DNA from: Mycobacterium palustre
Lineage (GTDB): Bacteria > Actinomycetota > Actinomycetes > Mycobacteriales > Mycobacteriaceae
Length of the DNA: 64,000 nucleotides
Reading direction: 5' to 3'
Assembly (NCBI RefSeq): GCF_002101785.1
Contig: NZ_LQPJ01000070.1
Location: forward strand, 123,167 to 187,166
Shown: positions 46,780-56,882 of the stretch, piece after piece
How the letters are laid out: every line of letters begins with the position of its first letter
Numbering within the stretch: the first letter of the stretch is position 1
Notes under the pieces: generated by a model
What the model was told of the DNA's origin: nothing
The model's database searches: none
The model's input: the letters and a program-made list of their open reading frames with translations, nothing else
Translations under genes and position numbers: made by a program

Positions 46780-47607
46780 ATGTCCACCTGGCTCATCACC
46801 GGCTGCTCGACCGGCCTCGGTCGGGCCCTGGCCGACGCCGTGCTCGGCGCCGGCCACAACGCCGTCGTCACCGCCCGCGACGTCGAGAAGGTCGCCGACC
46901 TGGCCGACGCGGCGCCGGAGCGGGCGCTGGCCGCCGCACTCGACGTCACCAAGCCCGCCCAGGTCACCTCGGCGGTGCGACGGGCGGTCGAGCGGTTCGG
47001 CGGGATCGACGTGCTGGTCAACAACGCCGGCTACGGCTATCGCGCGGCCGTCGAGGAGGGTGACGACGCCGACGTGCGGGCGTTGTTCGAGACGCACTTC
47101 TTCGGCACGGTCGCGATGATCAAGGCCGTCCTGCCGGGGATGCGCGCCCGCCGCAGCGGCGCGATCGTGAACATCTCCTCGATCGGGGCAACCGTGACCC
47201 CGGTGGGATCGGGTTACTACTCGGCGGCCAAGGCCGCCATCGAGGGGATGAGCGGGTCGCTGCGCGGTGAGCTTGCGCCACTGGGCATTTCGGTCACGGT
47301 CGTCGAGCCGGGCGCGTTTCGCACCGACTTCGCGGGCCGCTCGCTCGCGCAGTCGGCCACCGTCATCGACGACTACGCCGCCACCGCCGGGCAGCGCCGC
47401 AAGGAAAACGACACGATGCACGGCACCCAGGCCGGCGACCCCGCCAAGGCGGCCGCCGCGATCATCGCGGCGGTCGAGTCCAGCGCGCCGCCCGCCTTCC
47501 TGCTGCTCGGTCCCGACGCCCTGGCCTACTACCGCCACGTCGCCGCACAACGCGCCGGCGAGATCGCGAAGTGGGAAGAGCTGACCACCAGTACCGACTT
47601 CGACTGA
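46780..47607 (+). CDS. Short-chain dehydrogenase/oxidoreductase
   Basis: The protein has 275 residues. It is a classical SDR with WLITGCSTGLGRALADAVL, LVNNAGYGYRAAVEEGDDAD, NISSIGATVTPVGSGYYSAA (Ser and YxxxK catalytic residues), VEPGAFRTDFAGRSL and a C-terminal substrate lid. This type is common in mycobacteria as NADP-dependent oxidoreductases of unknown substrate. It is intact, with AAGGAA upstream of the ATG, in a region otherwise full of gene fragments. Confidence 0.88.
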   Translation: MSTWLITGCSTGLGRALADAVLGAGHNAVVTARDVEKVADLADAAPERALAAALDVTKPAQVTSAVRRAVERFGGIDVLVNNAGYGYRAAVEEGDDADVRALFETHFFGTVAMIKAVLPGMRARRSGAIVNISSIGATVTPVGSGYYSAAKAAIEGMSGSLRGELAPLGISVTVVEPGAFRTDFAGRSLAQSATVIDDYAATAGQRRKENDTMHGTQAGDPAKAAAAIIAAVESSAPPAFLLLGPDALAYYRHVAAQRAGEIAKWEELTTSTDFD

Positions 47608-47610
47608 GGC

Positions 47611-47705
47611 TCAGCCGCGCAGCGCCGGCAGCACCTCGCGTTCCCACGTCGCGAAGAACCCGTCCAGGTCGGGGCCGATCTGCTGCACGTAGACCTCGTC
47701 CAGGA
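47611..47705 (-). pseudogene. C-terminal scrap of an F420-dependent LLM oxidoreductase
   Basis: The minus strand reads DHFLDEVYVQQIGPDLDGFF then ATWEREVLPALRG and a TGA at 47611. The YVQQIGPDxDGFF..W...VLPxL pattern is the invariant end of mycobacterial F420-dependent luciferase-like oxidoreductases. Upstream (above about 47705) the sequence changes abruptly to an acyl-CoA dehydrogenase fragment on the other strand, so the rest of the gene has been lost. Confidence 0.65.
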
Positions 47706-47706
47706 A

Positions 47707-48111
47707 ATGGTCGCCGACTCCTGGATGGAGATCGAGGCCTTCCGCCTGCTCACCCTGCAAACCGCTTGCAAGATCGACCAATTCAACGATTACCAGGCGG
47801 TGCGCGCCGACATCTCGGCGGTGAAGGCCATGATGCAAAAGGTGCTGCACGACGTGTCGGCGCGGGCGCTTCAGCTGCACGGGTCGTTGGGCACCACGCA
47901 CGAGATGCCCTTCGTGCAGTACCTGGCGGAGTCGTTTGTGCTCGGTCTCGCCGACGGTCCCACCGAGGTGCACAAGGTGACGCTGGCGCGCCTATTGCTG
48001 AAGGACCGAGCGCCCGCGCCGGATCTGTTTCCCTCCGAGCACCTGCTGCGGCTACGCGCGGCCGCGGAGGCGAAGTTCGCCGGCACGCTGGCCGGAATCC
48101 CGCGCGGCTAA
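47707..48111 (+). pseudogene. C-terminal fragment of an acyl-CoA dehydrogenase
   Basis: The 134 codons read as the last helical domain of an acyl-CoA dehydrogenase: DSWMEIEAFRLLTLQTACKI, LHDVSARALQLHGSLGTTHE, LADGPTEVHKVTLARLLL. The N-terminal and FAD-binding domains (about 250 residues) are absent. It begins at the recombination junction with the LLM fragment. It is probably not functional, although the frame is still open. Confidence 0.75.
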
Positions 48112-48815
48112 ACGGCTTTGGTGACGCCGACGTAGGACAGCACCACGTCGGACTGGTCGGTCACCCGGGTCAGCACCGCGTACGAGCGCACGAACGACTG
48201 GCCCACGCACCCATCGATCTTCACGTGGAAATTGCTGACCATGACCCAGGGATTGGGCCCCCTGAACTCCTTTTTGACCACCGGGACCACGATCACCAGG
48301 CCGGGCTTGAGCCCGACGTTGAGCACCCCCGCGACCGGAGCGACAACCAACGGCAGCACCTCGCCCGGCACCCCGGTGACCGGGCCGGTGACGCCCGGCG
48401 TGATGCCGGCGGTGCCCCCGATCGTGACGCCATCGGACGTGCTCATATCGATTCCGCAGCCGATCTCGTAACCCACCTCGAGGATGCCCCGAGGGGGTTC
48501 GGGGCCGATGAGCGAACCGACAAACGTTCCGCTGGCGAGGTATTCGCGCGACGACACGGCGGTGGTCAACGGTGGCACCGGGACTTGCGCCTCGTCCTTG
48601 GCGCCGAGGCCGAGGGTCCACCCGTCGGGCGTGTTCAGGGTCACGGGTGGGTTCGACGGCAACGCCCCCTCGGCCGGTGGCGCCGCGACCGCACCGGCCG
48701 GCTCGGCGTCGGGCTCGGCGCTCGTCGATGGCGCCGTCGATATACCCATCACCAGGCAAACCGCGGCGACCGCAGCGCGGCGAACGACCACGGTTATCGG
48801 CCTCACGCGCGCCAC
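48108..48815 (-). CDS. MspA-family porin
   Basis: The protein has about 235 residues from GTG 48815. The signal peptide ([20 protein letters not shown]) is followed by a Pro/Ala linker and a beta-rich MspA-type domain: TPDGWTLGLGAKDEAQVPVP, SREYLASGTFVGSLIGPEPP, EVGYEIGCGIDMST and NFHVKIDGCVGQSFVRSYA. MspA porins form octameric outer-membrane channels for small hydrophilic solutes. M. tuberculosis lacks them; some other slow growers have divergent copies. An additional 9-base-later GTG is possible. It overlaps the acyl-CoA dehydrogenase fragment by four bases, tail to tail. Confidence 0.85.
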   Translation of the reverse strand: MARVRPITVVVRRAAVAAVCLVMGISTAPSTSAEPDAEPAGAVAAPPAEGALPSNPPVTLNTPDGWTLGLGAKDEAQVPVPPLTTAVSSREYLASGTFVGSLIGPEPPRGILEVGYEIGCGIDMSTSDGVTIGGTAGITPGVTGPVTGVPGEVLPLVVAPVAGVLNVGLKPGLVIVVPVVKKEFRGPNPWVMVSNFHVKIDGCVGQSFVRSYAVLTRVTDQSDVVLSYVGVTKAV

Positions 48816-48968
48816 CGTAGGCACGCCGCGACGCGGCTCGTGGAATTTGCTGGCCGGCCGACCGCAGTTGTTGTGCGTTCGTAACTGTCGCGCGACATAA
48901 GTTTGCCACTGGCGGTGGACTCTGGGATGGCCGATAATCGCTAGCACGGGGCGACGAAGGGAGTGGCG

Positions 48969-49229
48969 GTGATAGTGCGCATGGCCGCCGGCGGGCTGCT
49001 GGCCGGTTCGATGGGCCTGCTCGCCCTCGCGGCCGGCACGGGCACCGCGCAGGCGCAACCGGACACCGCTGCGCCCCCCGCTCCCCCGATCGAGGAATTG
49101 CTGACGGAGTCTTTGGTGACGCAGACGCCGTCGCTGTTCACCATCCCGGCCGATCGGGGCCGCCCCTCGGAGGTGAACTGGGACGGCGTCGGGATGTACT
49201 GCCAGAACCTGTACATCAAATGCGGCTGA
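48969..49229 (+). CDS. Small secreted protein with C-terminal cysteine pair
   Basis: The protein has 86 residues from GTG 48969 (AAGGGAG nearby; GTG 48963 also possible). The signal peptide is MAAGGLLAGSMGLLALAAG, with cleavage near AQAQPD. The mature part is Pro-rich, then VNWDGVGMYCQNLYIKCG. The conserved WxGVGMYCQNLxxKC ending recurs in small exported mycobacterial proteins that I recall only as hypothetical. It could form one disulfide. The function is unknown. Confidence 0.72.
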   Translation: MIVRMAAGGLLAGSMGLLALAAGTGTAQAQPDTAAPPAPPIEELLTESLVTQTPSLFTIPADRGRPSEVNWDGVGMYCQNLYIKCG

Positions 49230-49435
49230 ACACGGCGCGCTCTAACAATCGCGGCAGGCCGGGCGCCATGGCCTCCAGTTCGGCCCGCGGTGAGCGCCTT
49301 CGGCGGTTGTGCTTGACGATCAGCGCCCACGTCGCCGCGGACTTGAAACACGCCAAGGCGGTGAACCACACCAAATCCGGTACGGCGTCGCCCAGTTCAC
49401 GTTGGTAGAGTTCGACGAGTTCGGCGGTCGACGGT
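49216..49435 (-). pseudogene. C-terminal fragment of an aminoglycoside-phosphotransferase-type kinase
   Basis: The minus strand reads TAELVELYQRELGDAVPDLV, WFTALACFKSAATWALIVKH and MAPGLPRLLERAVF up to a TGA at 49216. This is the last helical part of APH-family kinases common in mycobacterial lipid clusters. The ATP-binding and catalytic parts are missing. The fragment is joined in another frame to the end of the DoxX gene. Confidence 0.6.
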
Positions 49436-49864
49436 GCCGTCCTGGCGCCGGGTGCGCAGCGCGTCGACCGAATGGCTCCCCCCGCCGGCGAAGACCAGCA
49501 GGAAGAAGCCGAAGCAAAACAGGATCGCCAAGGCCCCGCCGTTGCCCGCGGGCGGGTCGCCGATCGGCCAGAGCGACTTCGGCTGATGCATCCAGAAGTA
49601 GGCGACGGCCATGTGCCCCGAGGCGATGAACGCCGCGGCGCGGGTGAACAATCCGGCCGCGATCAATAGGCCCGCGACGAACTCGATCAGCCCGGCATAC
49701 CAGGCGGGCCACGCGCCGACCGGAACCGGCGCCGCGGACGGAACGGGCCAACCGAACAGGATCCTCGAGCCGTACCCGGCGAACATCAGCCCGTAGACCA
49801 ACCGGAACAGGCTTAGGACCGCGGGCCGATAGGGGGCGAGGCGATCGGTGAGGGGCGTCGTCAC
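49397..49864 (-). CDS. DoxX-family membrane protein, probably Rv3064c-like
   Basis: The protein has 155 residues from GTG 49864, which overlaps the hydrolase stop (GTGA). It has four hydrophobic helices: LSLFRLVYGLMFAGYGSRIL, WYAGLIEFVAGLLIAAGLFT, AAFIASGHMAVAYFWMH and ALAILFCFGFFLLVFAG. DoxX proteins are small inner-membrane proteins linked to redox stress. The last residues after SVDALR (TRRQDGTVDRRTRRTLPT) run into the neighbouring phosphotransferase remnant and are probably not original. Confidence 0.8.
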   Translation of the reverse strand: MTTPLTDRLAPYRPAVLSLFRLVYGLMFAGYGSRILFGWPVPSAAPVPVGAWPAWYAGLIEFVAGLLIAAGLFTRAAAFIASGHMAVAYFWMHQPKSLWPIGDPPAGNGGALAILFCFGFFLLVFAGGGSHSVDALRTRRQDGTVDRRTRRTLPT

Positions 49865-50781
49865 CCCGACAACGTTACGGTCGCGACCCAGGCGAGCAGC
49901 CGCCGCCACAACCGGTGCCGGCCCGACGCCATGTTGTGGCAGTGCGCGCTGTCGGGCACCACGACGGTGGTGATGTCGGGGCTGCGCCGGTACGCGGCCG
50001 CCTCGGCGCGCGGCTCCGGGGACACGTCAACGGCGCCGTAGCCGATGAACACCGGGACGTCGATCTGTGCGGCGTGCTCGGCGACGACGCCGGGGATCAT
50101 CGCGGTGCCGAAGATCCGCGGTACCACCGACTTTGCGGTGACGCAGTCGGCGGCGACGACATCGGCGGGAACGTCGTCGAGGTGGAACCAGCTCTGCAAA
50201 TACTCGCGCGGGCCTTCGAAGTACGGTTCCCGCAGGGCGGCGAGGAGCTGCTCGGCGAGCGCGGCGCGCCCCCGCGGGGTGGCGGCGCTCGCGATGAAGG
50301 CGGCATCCAGGTTCAGCGGCGCCACATGGTGATTGGTACAGCCGAGGACCGCCAGCCCGGCGTAGCTGGAGAACAGCGATTGCTGGGTGATCGCCAGGTA
50401 CGCGCCCAGCGAGTGCGCCACGGCCACGGCCGGCGCCCGTTCGCCCGTCGCATCCGGCAACGCGGCGACGGCGCGCGCCAGGGCCGCGGCGATGTCGGCG
50501 AAGTCGAAATCCTTTGTCGGTTTTGAGCTTTCGCCGGTCCCCAGCGGATCGATGGTCACCACGCCGTAGCCGTTCTCGGCGGCGAACTCGGCGAAGCTGT
50601 AGTTGCGGTGGCCGGGGATCTGCAGGTCCCAGTAGTCGCGGTTGTACGTGCCGCCCGGCAAGCAGACGAGCACGCCGCCGGAGGGGGCGCCGCGCGGCGG
50701 GTAATAGGTCGCGGCCAGCGATGCCTGCTCCCCGAGGACGTCGCCGACATCGATGCGCAGCGGTCGCGCGGGAAACCTCAT
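49861..50781 (-). CDS. Alpha/beta hydrolase
   Basis: The protein has 306 residues. The fold shows GVLVCLPGGTYNRDYWDLQI (oxyanion strand and loop), VVTIDPLGTGESSKP, the nucleophile elbow VAHSLGAYLA (Ser), a late acid (GYGAVDVSPEP) and the catalytic His in VPDSAHCHNMA. There is no signal peptide. The start codon at 50781 is adjacent to a divergent promoter shared with mmr. The substrate is unknown; esterase or lactonase activity is plausible. Confidence 0.84.
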   Translation of the reverse strand: MRFPARPLRIDVGDVLGEQASLAATYYPPRGAPSGGVLVCLPGGTYNRDYWDLQIPGHRNYSFAEFAAENGYGVVTIDPLGTGESSKPTKDFDFADIAAALARAVAALPDATGERAPAVAVAHSLGAYLAITQQSLFSSYAGLAVLGCTNHHVAPLNLDAAFIASAATPRGRAALAEQLLAALREPYFEGPREYLQSWFHLDDVPADVVAADCVTAKSVVPRIFGTAMIPGVVAEHAAQIDVPVFIGYGAVDVSPEPRAEAAAYRRSPDITTVVVPDSAHCHNMASGRHRLWRRLLAWVATVTLSG

Positions 50782-50876
50782 AGGACTGACTAGGCTTCCA
50801 CGTCGCGATGCGATGTCAACCCCCGCGCTCGACCGGTGTGCCCGGTCGTGGCAGGGTCTTCGGGCAAGGAGGCGTG

Positions 50877-51200
50877 GTGACGTACCTGTTGTTGCTCGGT
50901 GCCATCTTCTCGGAGGTGGCGGCGACCAGCCTGCTCAAGAGCACCGAGGGGTTCACGCGGCTCTGGCCGACCGTGGTCTGCCTGATCGGTTACGCCGTCT
51001 CGTTCGCGCTGCTGGCGGTTTCGATCTCGCGCGGCATGCAGACCGACGTCGCCTACGCGCTGTGGTCGGCCATCGGGACGGCGGCGATCGTGTTGATCGC
51101 GGTGCTGTTGCTTGGCTCGCCGCTGTCGGTGGCGAAGGTCGTCGGCATCGCGCTGATCATCGCCGGCGTGGTGACGTTGAACCTGTCCGGCGCGCACTGA
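50877..51200 (+). CDS. mmr: Small multidrug resistance efflux protein Mmr (EmrE-like)
   Basis: The protein has 107 residues from GTG 50877 behind AAGGAGG, exactly the length I recall for M. tuberculosis Mmr. It has four transmembrane helices. The proton/drug-coupling glutamate is Glu13 (LLLLGAIFSEVAATSLLKST). LWPTVVCLIGYAVSFALLAV and YALWSAIGTAAIVLIAVLLL follow. It exports cationic dyes and drugs as a dimer. In M. tuberculosis the neighbouring Rv3066 TetR repressor controls it; that gene is absent here, replaced by an MFS fragment. Confidence 0.93.
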   Translation: MTYLLLLGAIFSEVAATSLLKSTEGFTRLWPTVVCLIGYAVSFALLAVSISRGMQTDVAYALWSAIGTAAIVLIAVLLLGSPLSVAKVVGIALIIAGVVTLNLSGAH

Positions 51201-51232
51201 TTGGTGCGGCGGCGCGGTCGGGCGCTGCGCGG

Positions 51233-51634
51233 CTAACTCCGTTGCGGCCCAACGGAAATGAGTCGGGCGCACGGGTCCTGGCAGGCGTGGTTGATCCCGG
51301 GTAGCACCTGGCGCGCGAAGTCGCCGCCGGTCCGGACGGTCAGCGCCGCGATGATTCCGCCGGCCACGCAGAAGCCGGCGGTGATGAGCATCGCGACCGA
51401 GAAGCCGCGGCCCAGCGGCTGCCCCGGCCCGGCGCTGATGCCGGCCGCGACCGGCAGCACGGCGATCGCCAGCAGCCCGGCCAGCGGCGCCACGGTGATC
51501 GCCAGGCCGACGCCGAACACCACGACGGCGGGCAGGACCGCCCCGACGTACGTCGCCCCGGGCACGACCCGCGACATCAGCGCCAACGGTAGCCGGGCTG
51601 GCTCCTTTGCCGCCGGCGTCGCTGACTCGCTCAT
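51233..51634 (-). pseudogene. Remnant of a DHA2-type MFS efflux transporter
   Basis: The 133 codons resemble the last three transmembrane helices of EmrB/QacA-like transporters: GATYVGAVLPAVVVFGVGLA, AGLLAIAVLPVAAGISAGPG and HGFS-like RGFSVAMLITAGFCVAGGI. The usual loop between ITVAPL and AGLLAIAV is missing (internal deletion), as is the whole N-terminal two thirds. The ATG may be fortuitous. It is probably non-functional. Confidence 0.7.
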
Positions 51635-51795
51635 GCCTGACGATTCTGCGCCTGCGCCGAAGCGCCGGTTTGTTGCCGGTGCTTGGGCTCCCGTTCATGT
51701 GGCAGACGCCAATTGCGCGCCCGCAGTGCAGACATCCCTGCCACACTGGCGCCCTGCCAACATCCGCTGCCGGCCGCCAGGGAGTAGGTACCCAC

Positions 51796-54324
<2,529 letters not shown>

Positions 54325-54355
54325 GGCCGGCCGGCGTCGCCCAGCGTGCACTCAT

Positions 54356-54378
54356 GGCGAAGATTTTCGAAAATCGCC
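54356..54378. terminator. Palindrome between the convergent phosphorylase and SDR genes
   Basis: GATTTTCGAAAATC (54362-54375) is a perfect 14-bp palindrome, extended by GGCGA and GCC. It lies 32 bp after the phosphorylase stop in a 92-bp convergent gap. It may act as a bidirectional terminator; a T-run is lacking apart from the palindrome's own. Confidence 0.4.
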
Positions 54379-54416
54379 GCCCTGACAGCACGTTCGGTGC
54401 GGCAAGGGGCCCGGCT

Positions 54417-55229
54417 TCAGCCGTAGCCGGGTAGCTCCGGCACGCCGTCGGCGGTCAACCAGCCGCCGCCGTCGACGACCAGCGTGGCGCCCGTGACGTA
54501 GGACGCCGCGTCGCTGGCCAGAAACAGCACCGCCTGCGCGACCTCGGTCGTCGAACCGGGGCGCCGCAACGGGTTTCGGGCGGTGCGGTGCTGGTCGTCG
54601 CCGGCGATCCGCCTGACCCCCTCGGTTCCCGACATCGCGCCCGGGGCAACGACATTCACCCGCACCCCGTCGGGTCCCCATTCGATCGCGCAGCTGCGGG
54701 TCAGCGCGTCGATGCCGGCCTTGGCCGAAACGACGTGCGCCTGCAGGGCCATGCCGCGGTACTGGATGGCGGCGCTGACGTTGACCACGGCGCCGCCGTG
54801 ATCGCGCAGCCACAGCTCGTGGGCCGCCTTCGACACGTTGAACGTCCCCAACAGGTCGATGTCCACCACGGCCTTGAACCCGTTGGGGCTGAGGTCGGCG
54901 ATCGGGACGGGGAAGTTCCCGGCGGCGTTGTTGACGACGACGTCGAGCCGCCCGAACGCTTGCAGCACCCGCTCGACGACCGCGGTCACCTCGTCGTGGC
55001 GGCGGACGTCGCAGACGCCGTACATGGCCTCGATCCCGGCTTCCCGCAGCGCCCCGACCGCCGCTTGCAGGTTGGCTTCCTTGCGGCTGCAGATGGCGAC
55101 GCGGGCACCGTGGGCGCCGAGCACCCGCGCGATCTCCAAACCGAGCCCGGTGGCGCCACCGGTGACGAGCGCGACCCGACCTTCGAGCAGGTCGGCCCGG
55201 AACGGGCTCGGGCGGGACGTCGCGGTCAC
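54417..55229 (-). CDS. 2,4-dienoyl-CoA reductase-like short-chain dehydrogenase
   Basis: The protein has about 270 residues from GTG 55229. SDR motifs: VTGGATGLGLEIARVLGAHG, VVNNAAGNFPVPIADLSPNG (the NAAGNF signature of dienoyl-CoA reductases), NVSAAIQYRGMALQAHVVSA and KAGIDALTRSCAIEWGPDGV. As in that family, the usual YxxxK tyrosine is replaced (VSAK). It probably reduces unsaturated acyl-CoA with NADPH in beta-oxidation of unsaturated lipids. An ATG at 55265 is an alternative start. Confidence 0.85.
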   Translation of the reverse strand: MTATSRPSPFRADLLEGRVALVTGGATGLGLEIARVLGAHGARVAICSRKEANLQAAVGALREAGIEAMYGVCDVRRHDEVTAVVERVLQAFGRLDVVVNNAAGNFPVPIADLSPNGFKAVVDIDLLGTFNVSKAAHELWLRDHGGAVVNVSAAIQYRGMALQAHVVSAKAGIDALTRSCAIEWGPDGVRVNVVAPGAMSGTEGVRRIAGDDQHRTARNPLRRPGSTTEVAQAVLFLASDAASYVTGATLVVDGGGWLTADGVPELPGYG

Positions 55230-55289
55230 CGGCTCACTAGAACACGTTCGGAACTCGGTTGGCAACGACGGAGCCGCCCGGTCCTCGGC

Positions 55290-55640
55290 TCAGCCGACGT
55301 TGCGGGTCCTGTGTTTGTGCAAGACGGCCGACCACGACACGACCTCTGGGTGCTTTTTGAGCATGGCCCGACGCTGGCGCTCGGTCAACCCGCCCCAGAC
55401 GCCGAACTCGACCTTGTTGTCCAGCGCTTCCACCGCGCACGGGAACATGACGGGGCACCGGCGGCAGATCGCCGCCGCCCTGCGCTGGTCGGCCCCTCGC
55501 ACGAAAAGCTCGTCGGGGTCGAGCGTTTGGCATAGGGCCTGAGACACCCAGCCGCTCGGCTCTTGCGGGTTGGCGCTGCGGACAACGTCGTCCGACCGCC
55601 TAGTGTCCGTTTGGTTAACGGCGCGCACTAAACGTGACAT
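55290..55640 (-). CDS. WhiB-family iron-sulfur regulator, WhiB4-like
   Basis: The protein has 116 residues from ATG 55640 (AAAGGA seven bases upstream). Four cysteines for a 4Fe-4S cluster appear in ALCQTLDP and AICRRCPVMFPC. The turn GVWGGLTERQRR and basic end (MLKKHPEVVSW.. HKHRTRN) follow. It most resembles WhiB4 (DPDELFVRGA, ALDNKVEFGVWGG), a redox-responsive DNA-binding protein. The M. tuberculosis whiB4 lies in another neighbourhood, so this may be a paralogue. A 19-bp palindrome lies 112 bp upstream. Confidence 0.9.
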   Translation of the reverse strand: MSRLVRAVNQTDTRRSDDVVRSANPQEPSGWVSQALCQTLDPDELFVRGADQRRAAAICRRCPVMFPCAVEALDNKVEFGVWGGLTERQRRAMLKKHPEVVSWSAVLHKHRTRNVG

Positions 55641-55751
55641 GACCTGGTCCTTTTCTATGGCCACCGACATGCGACCCCAGCCGCGGGCCGCCGCTGCGAC
55701 TTACCCGAACTCGCGGCGACGAAACGCAAAATACCTTCGCCGGCCGAATTT

Positions 55752-55770
55752 GGCGTGTTGATAACACGCC
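55752..55770. promoter_or_regulatory. Perfect palindrome between whiB-like and gtrA-like genes
   Basis: GGCGTGTTGATAACACGCC has perfect 8-bp arms around GAT. It sits in the 158-bp divergent promoter region, 29 bp before the GtrA start. It is likely an operator, possibly for the WhiB-like protein or an unlinked regulator. Confidence 0.6.
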
Positions 55771-55798
55771 GGATACCTGGTCGTGACACGGTACGCAG

Positions 55799-56272
55799 GT
55801 GCACGCCCCACCCCCGGTCACCCGGTCACGCCCGGTCGACCGGTTCCACGACCTGTGCGAGGCCGTCGTCGGCCGACTCCCGTTCGGGCTCAAATCTCTT
55901 GTCGCGCCAACCTTTCTCGGCTTCTGCCTGATCAACGGGCTCACGTTCGGCGTCGACCTGGCCCTCCTCACCGGCCTGCACAGCGGCCTGAAGATCCCGG
56001 TGCCGTTCGCCGTCACCCCCGCCTACGCGACCGCCTTCGCGCTCAGCTACGCGCTGAACCGCACCTTCAACTTCCGGTCGCACACGTCGGTGGGGCCGCA
56101 GCTCGCGGTGTACGTGGTGGTGGTCGTCGTCAACTACCTGGTCTTCATCCTGGGCGTGTCCAGCGTGCTGGCGGCCGTGGGCGTGCAGTACCAGCTGGCG
56201 CGCCTGGTGGCGGGTTGTTGCGAAGCGGTGTACATGTACTGCGCGATGAGGTGGCTGGTCTTCCGCCGTTGA
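55799..56272 (+). CDS. GtrA-family membrane protein
   Basis: The protein has 157 residues with four transmembrane helices: VAPTFLGFCLINGLTFGVDL, VTPAYATAFALSYALNRTFN, LAVYVVVVVVNYLVFILGVS and ARLVAGCCEAVYMYCAMRWL. The NRTFNFRS motif after helix 2 is typical of GtrA proteins, which help flip polyprenyl-linked sugars (for example in arabinogalactan decoration). The GTG at 55799 is used. It is divergent from the WhiB-like gene and followed 32 bp later by a small membrane protein. Confidence 0.85.
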   Translation: MHAPPPVTRSRPVDRFHDLCEAVVGRLPFGLKSLVAPTFLGFCLINGLTFGVDLALLTGLHSGLKIPVPFAVTPAYATAFALSYALNRTFNFRSHTSVGPQLAVYVVVVVVNYLVFILGVSSVLAAVGVQYQLARLVAGCCEAVYMYCAMRWLVFRR

Positions 56273-56304
56273 CCTCCGGCAACACCCGCCGATACGTTCT
56301 GGGA

Positions 56305-56730
56305 ATGACGGAGAGCCTATTTGCCCTTCTGACCGTGGCAGCCCTGGTGCTGGCGTTGGTATTCGTGTCGTTTGCCGCCGTATACATCAAACGGCTCGGC
56401 GACCGAGTGCCGCTGCCGATAAGCGAAGAAGTCGGGAGCGCCAAGGCGGTCGTGACCAAAGTTCGCAAACGCCAACCGATGTCGCGGGAGGAACTGGATT
56501 ATGCCAAGCGGCTCCTGGCCGATCGTAGCTCTTTGATGACGCTCTGCATTCCCGGCGCTCTTTTCACGGTGGGCTGTTTTTATGTGTTCGGCAGCCTTTA
56601 CCACTTGCACGGGGCGACGCCCTCCGAGCGGACATTTCTCGGGGTGTTTCCCATGCTCGCCTCCATGAACCTCACGACCCAGATTCTTCGCAGCGCGCGC
56701 CTGAAACGGCGGCTGCGGAAGATGTCCTGA
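56305..56730 (+). CDS. Small membrane protein of unknown function
   Basis: The protein has 141 residues from ATG 56305 (GGGA upstream). The N-terminal transmembrane helix is LLTVAALVLALVFVSFAAVYI. A charged cytoplasmic segment follows (KVRKRQPMSREELDYAKRLL), then two further hydrophobic stretches (LCIPGALFTVGCFYVFGSLY; FLGVFPMLASMNLTTQ) and a very basic tail (RLKRRLRKMS). I do not recognise a family. Its base composition is somewhat lower in GC than its neighbours. Confidence 0.7.
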   Translation: MTESLFALLTVAALVLALVFVSFAAVYIKRLGDRVPLPISEEVGSAKAVVTKVRKRQPMSREELDYAKRLLADRSSLMTLCIPGALFTVGCFYVFGSLYHLHGATPSERTFLGVFPMLASMNLTTQILRSARLKRRLRKMS

Positions 56731-56882
56731 CGCGGCATTGCGGTCGCGTTCCCCCCGCGGTGCGGATAGGGTTTGCACCACCCATGTGCATTAAGTACAT
56801 GACCGTCTACTATCTGCATGGTCCCGGCGGGACCCGGGGGGAGAAGACGATGTCCGGACCGAGCAGCGGGAGGTGATCGCGT

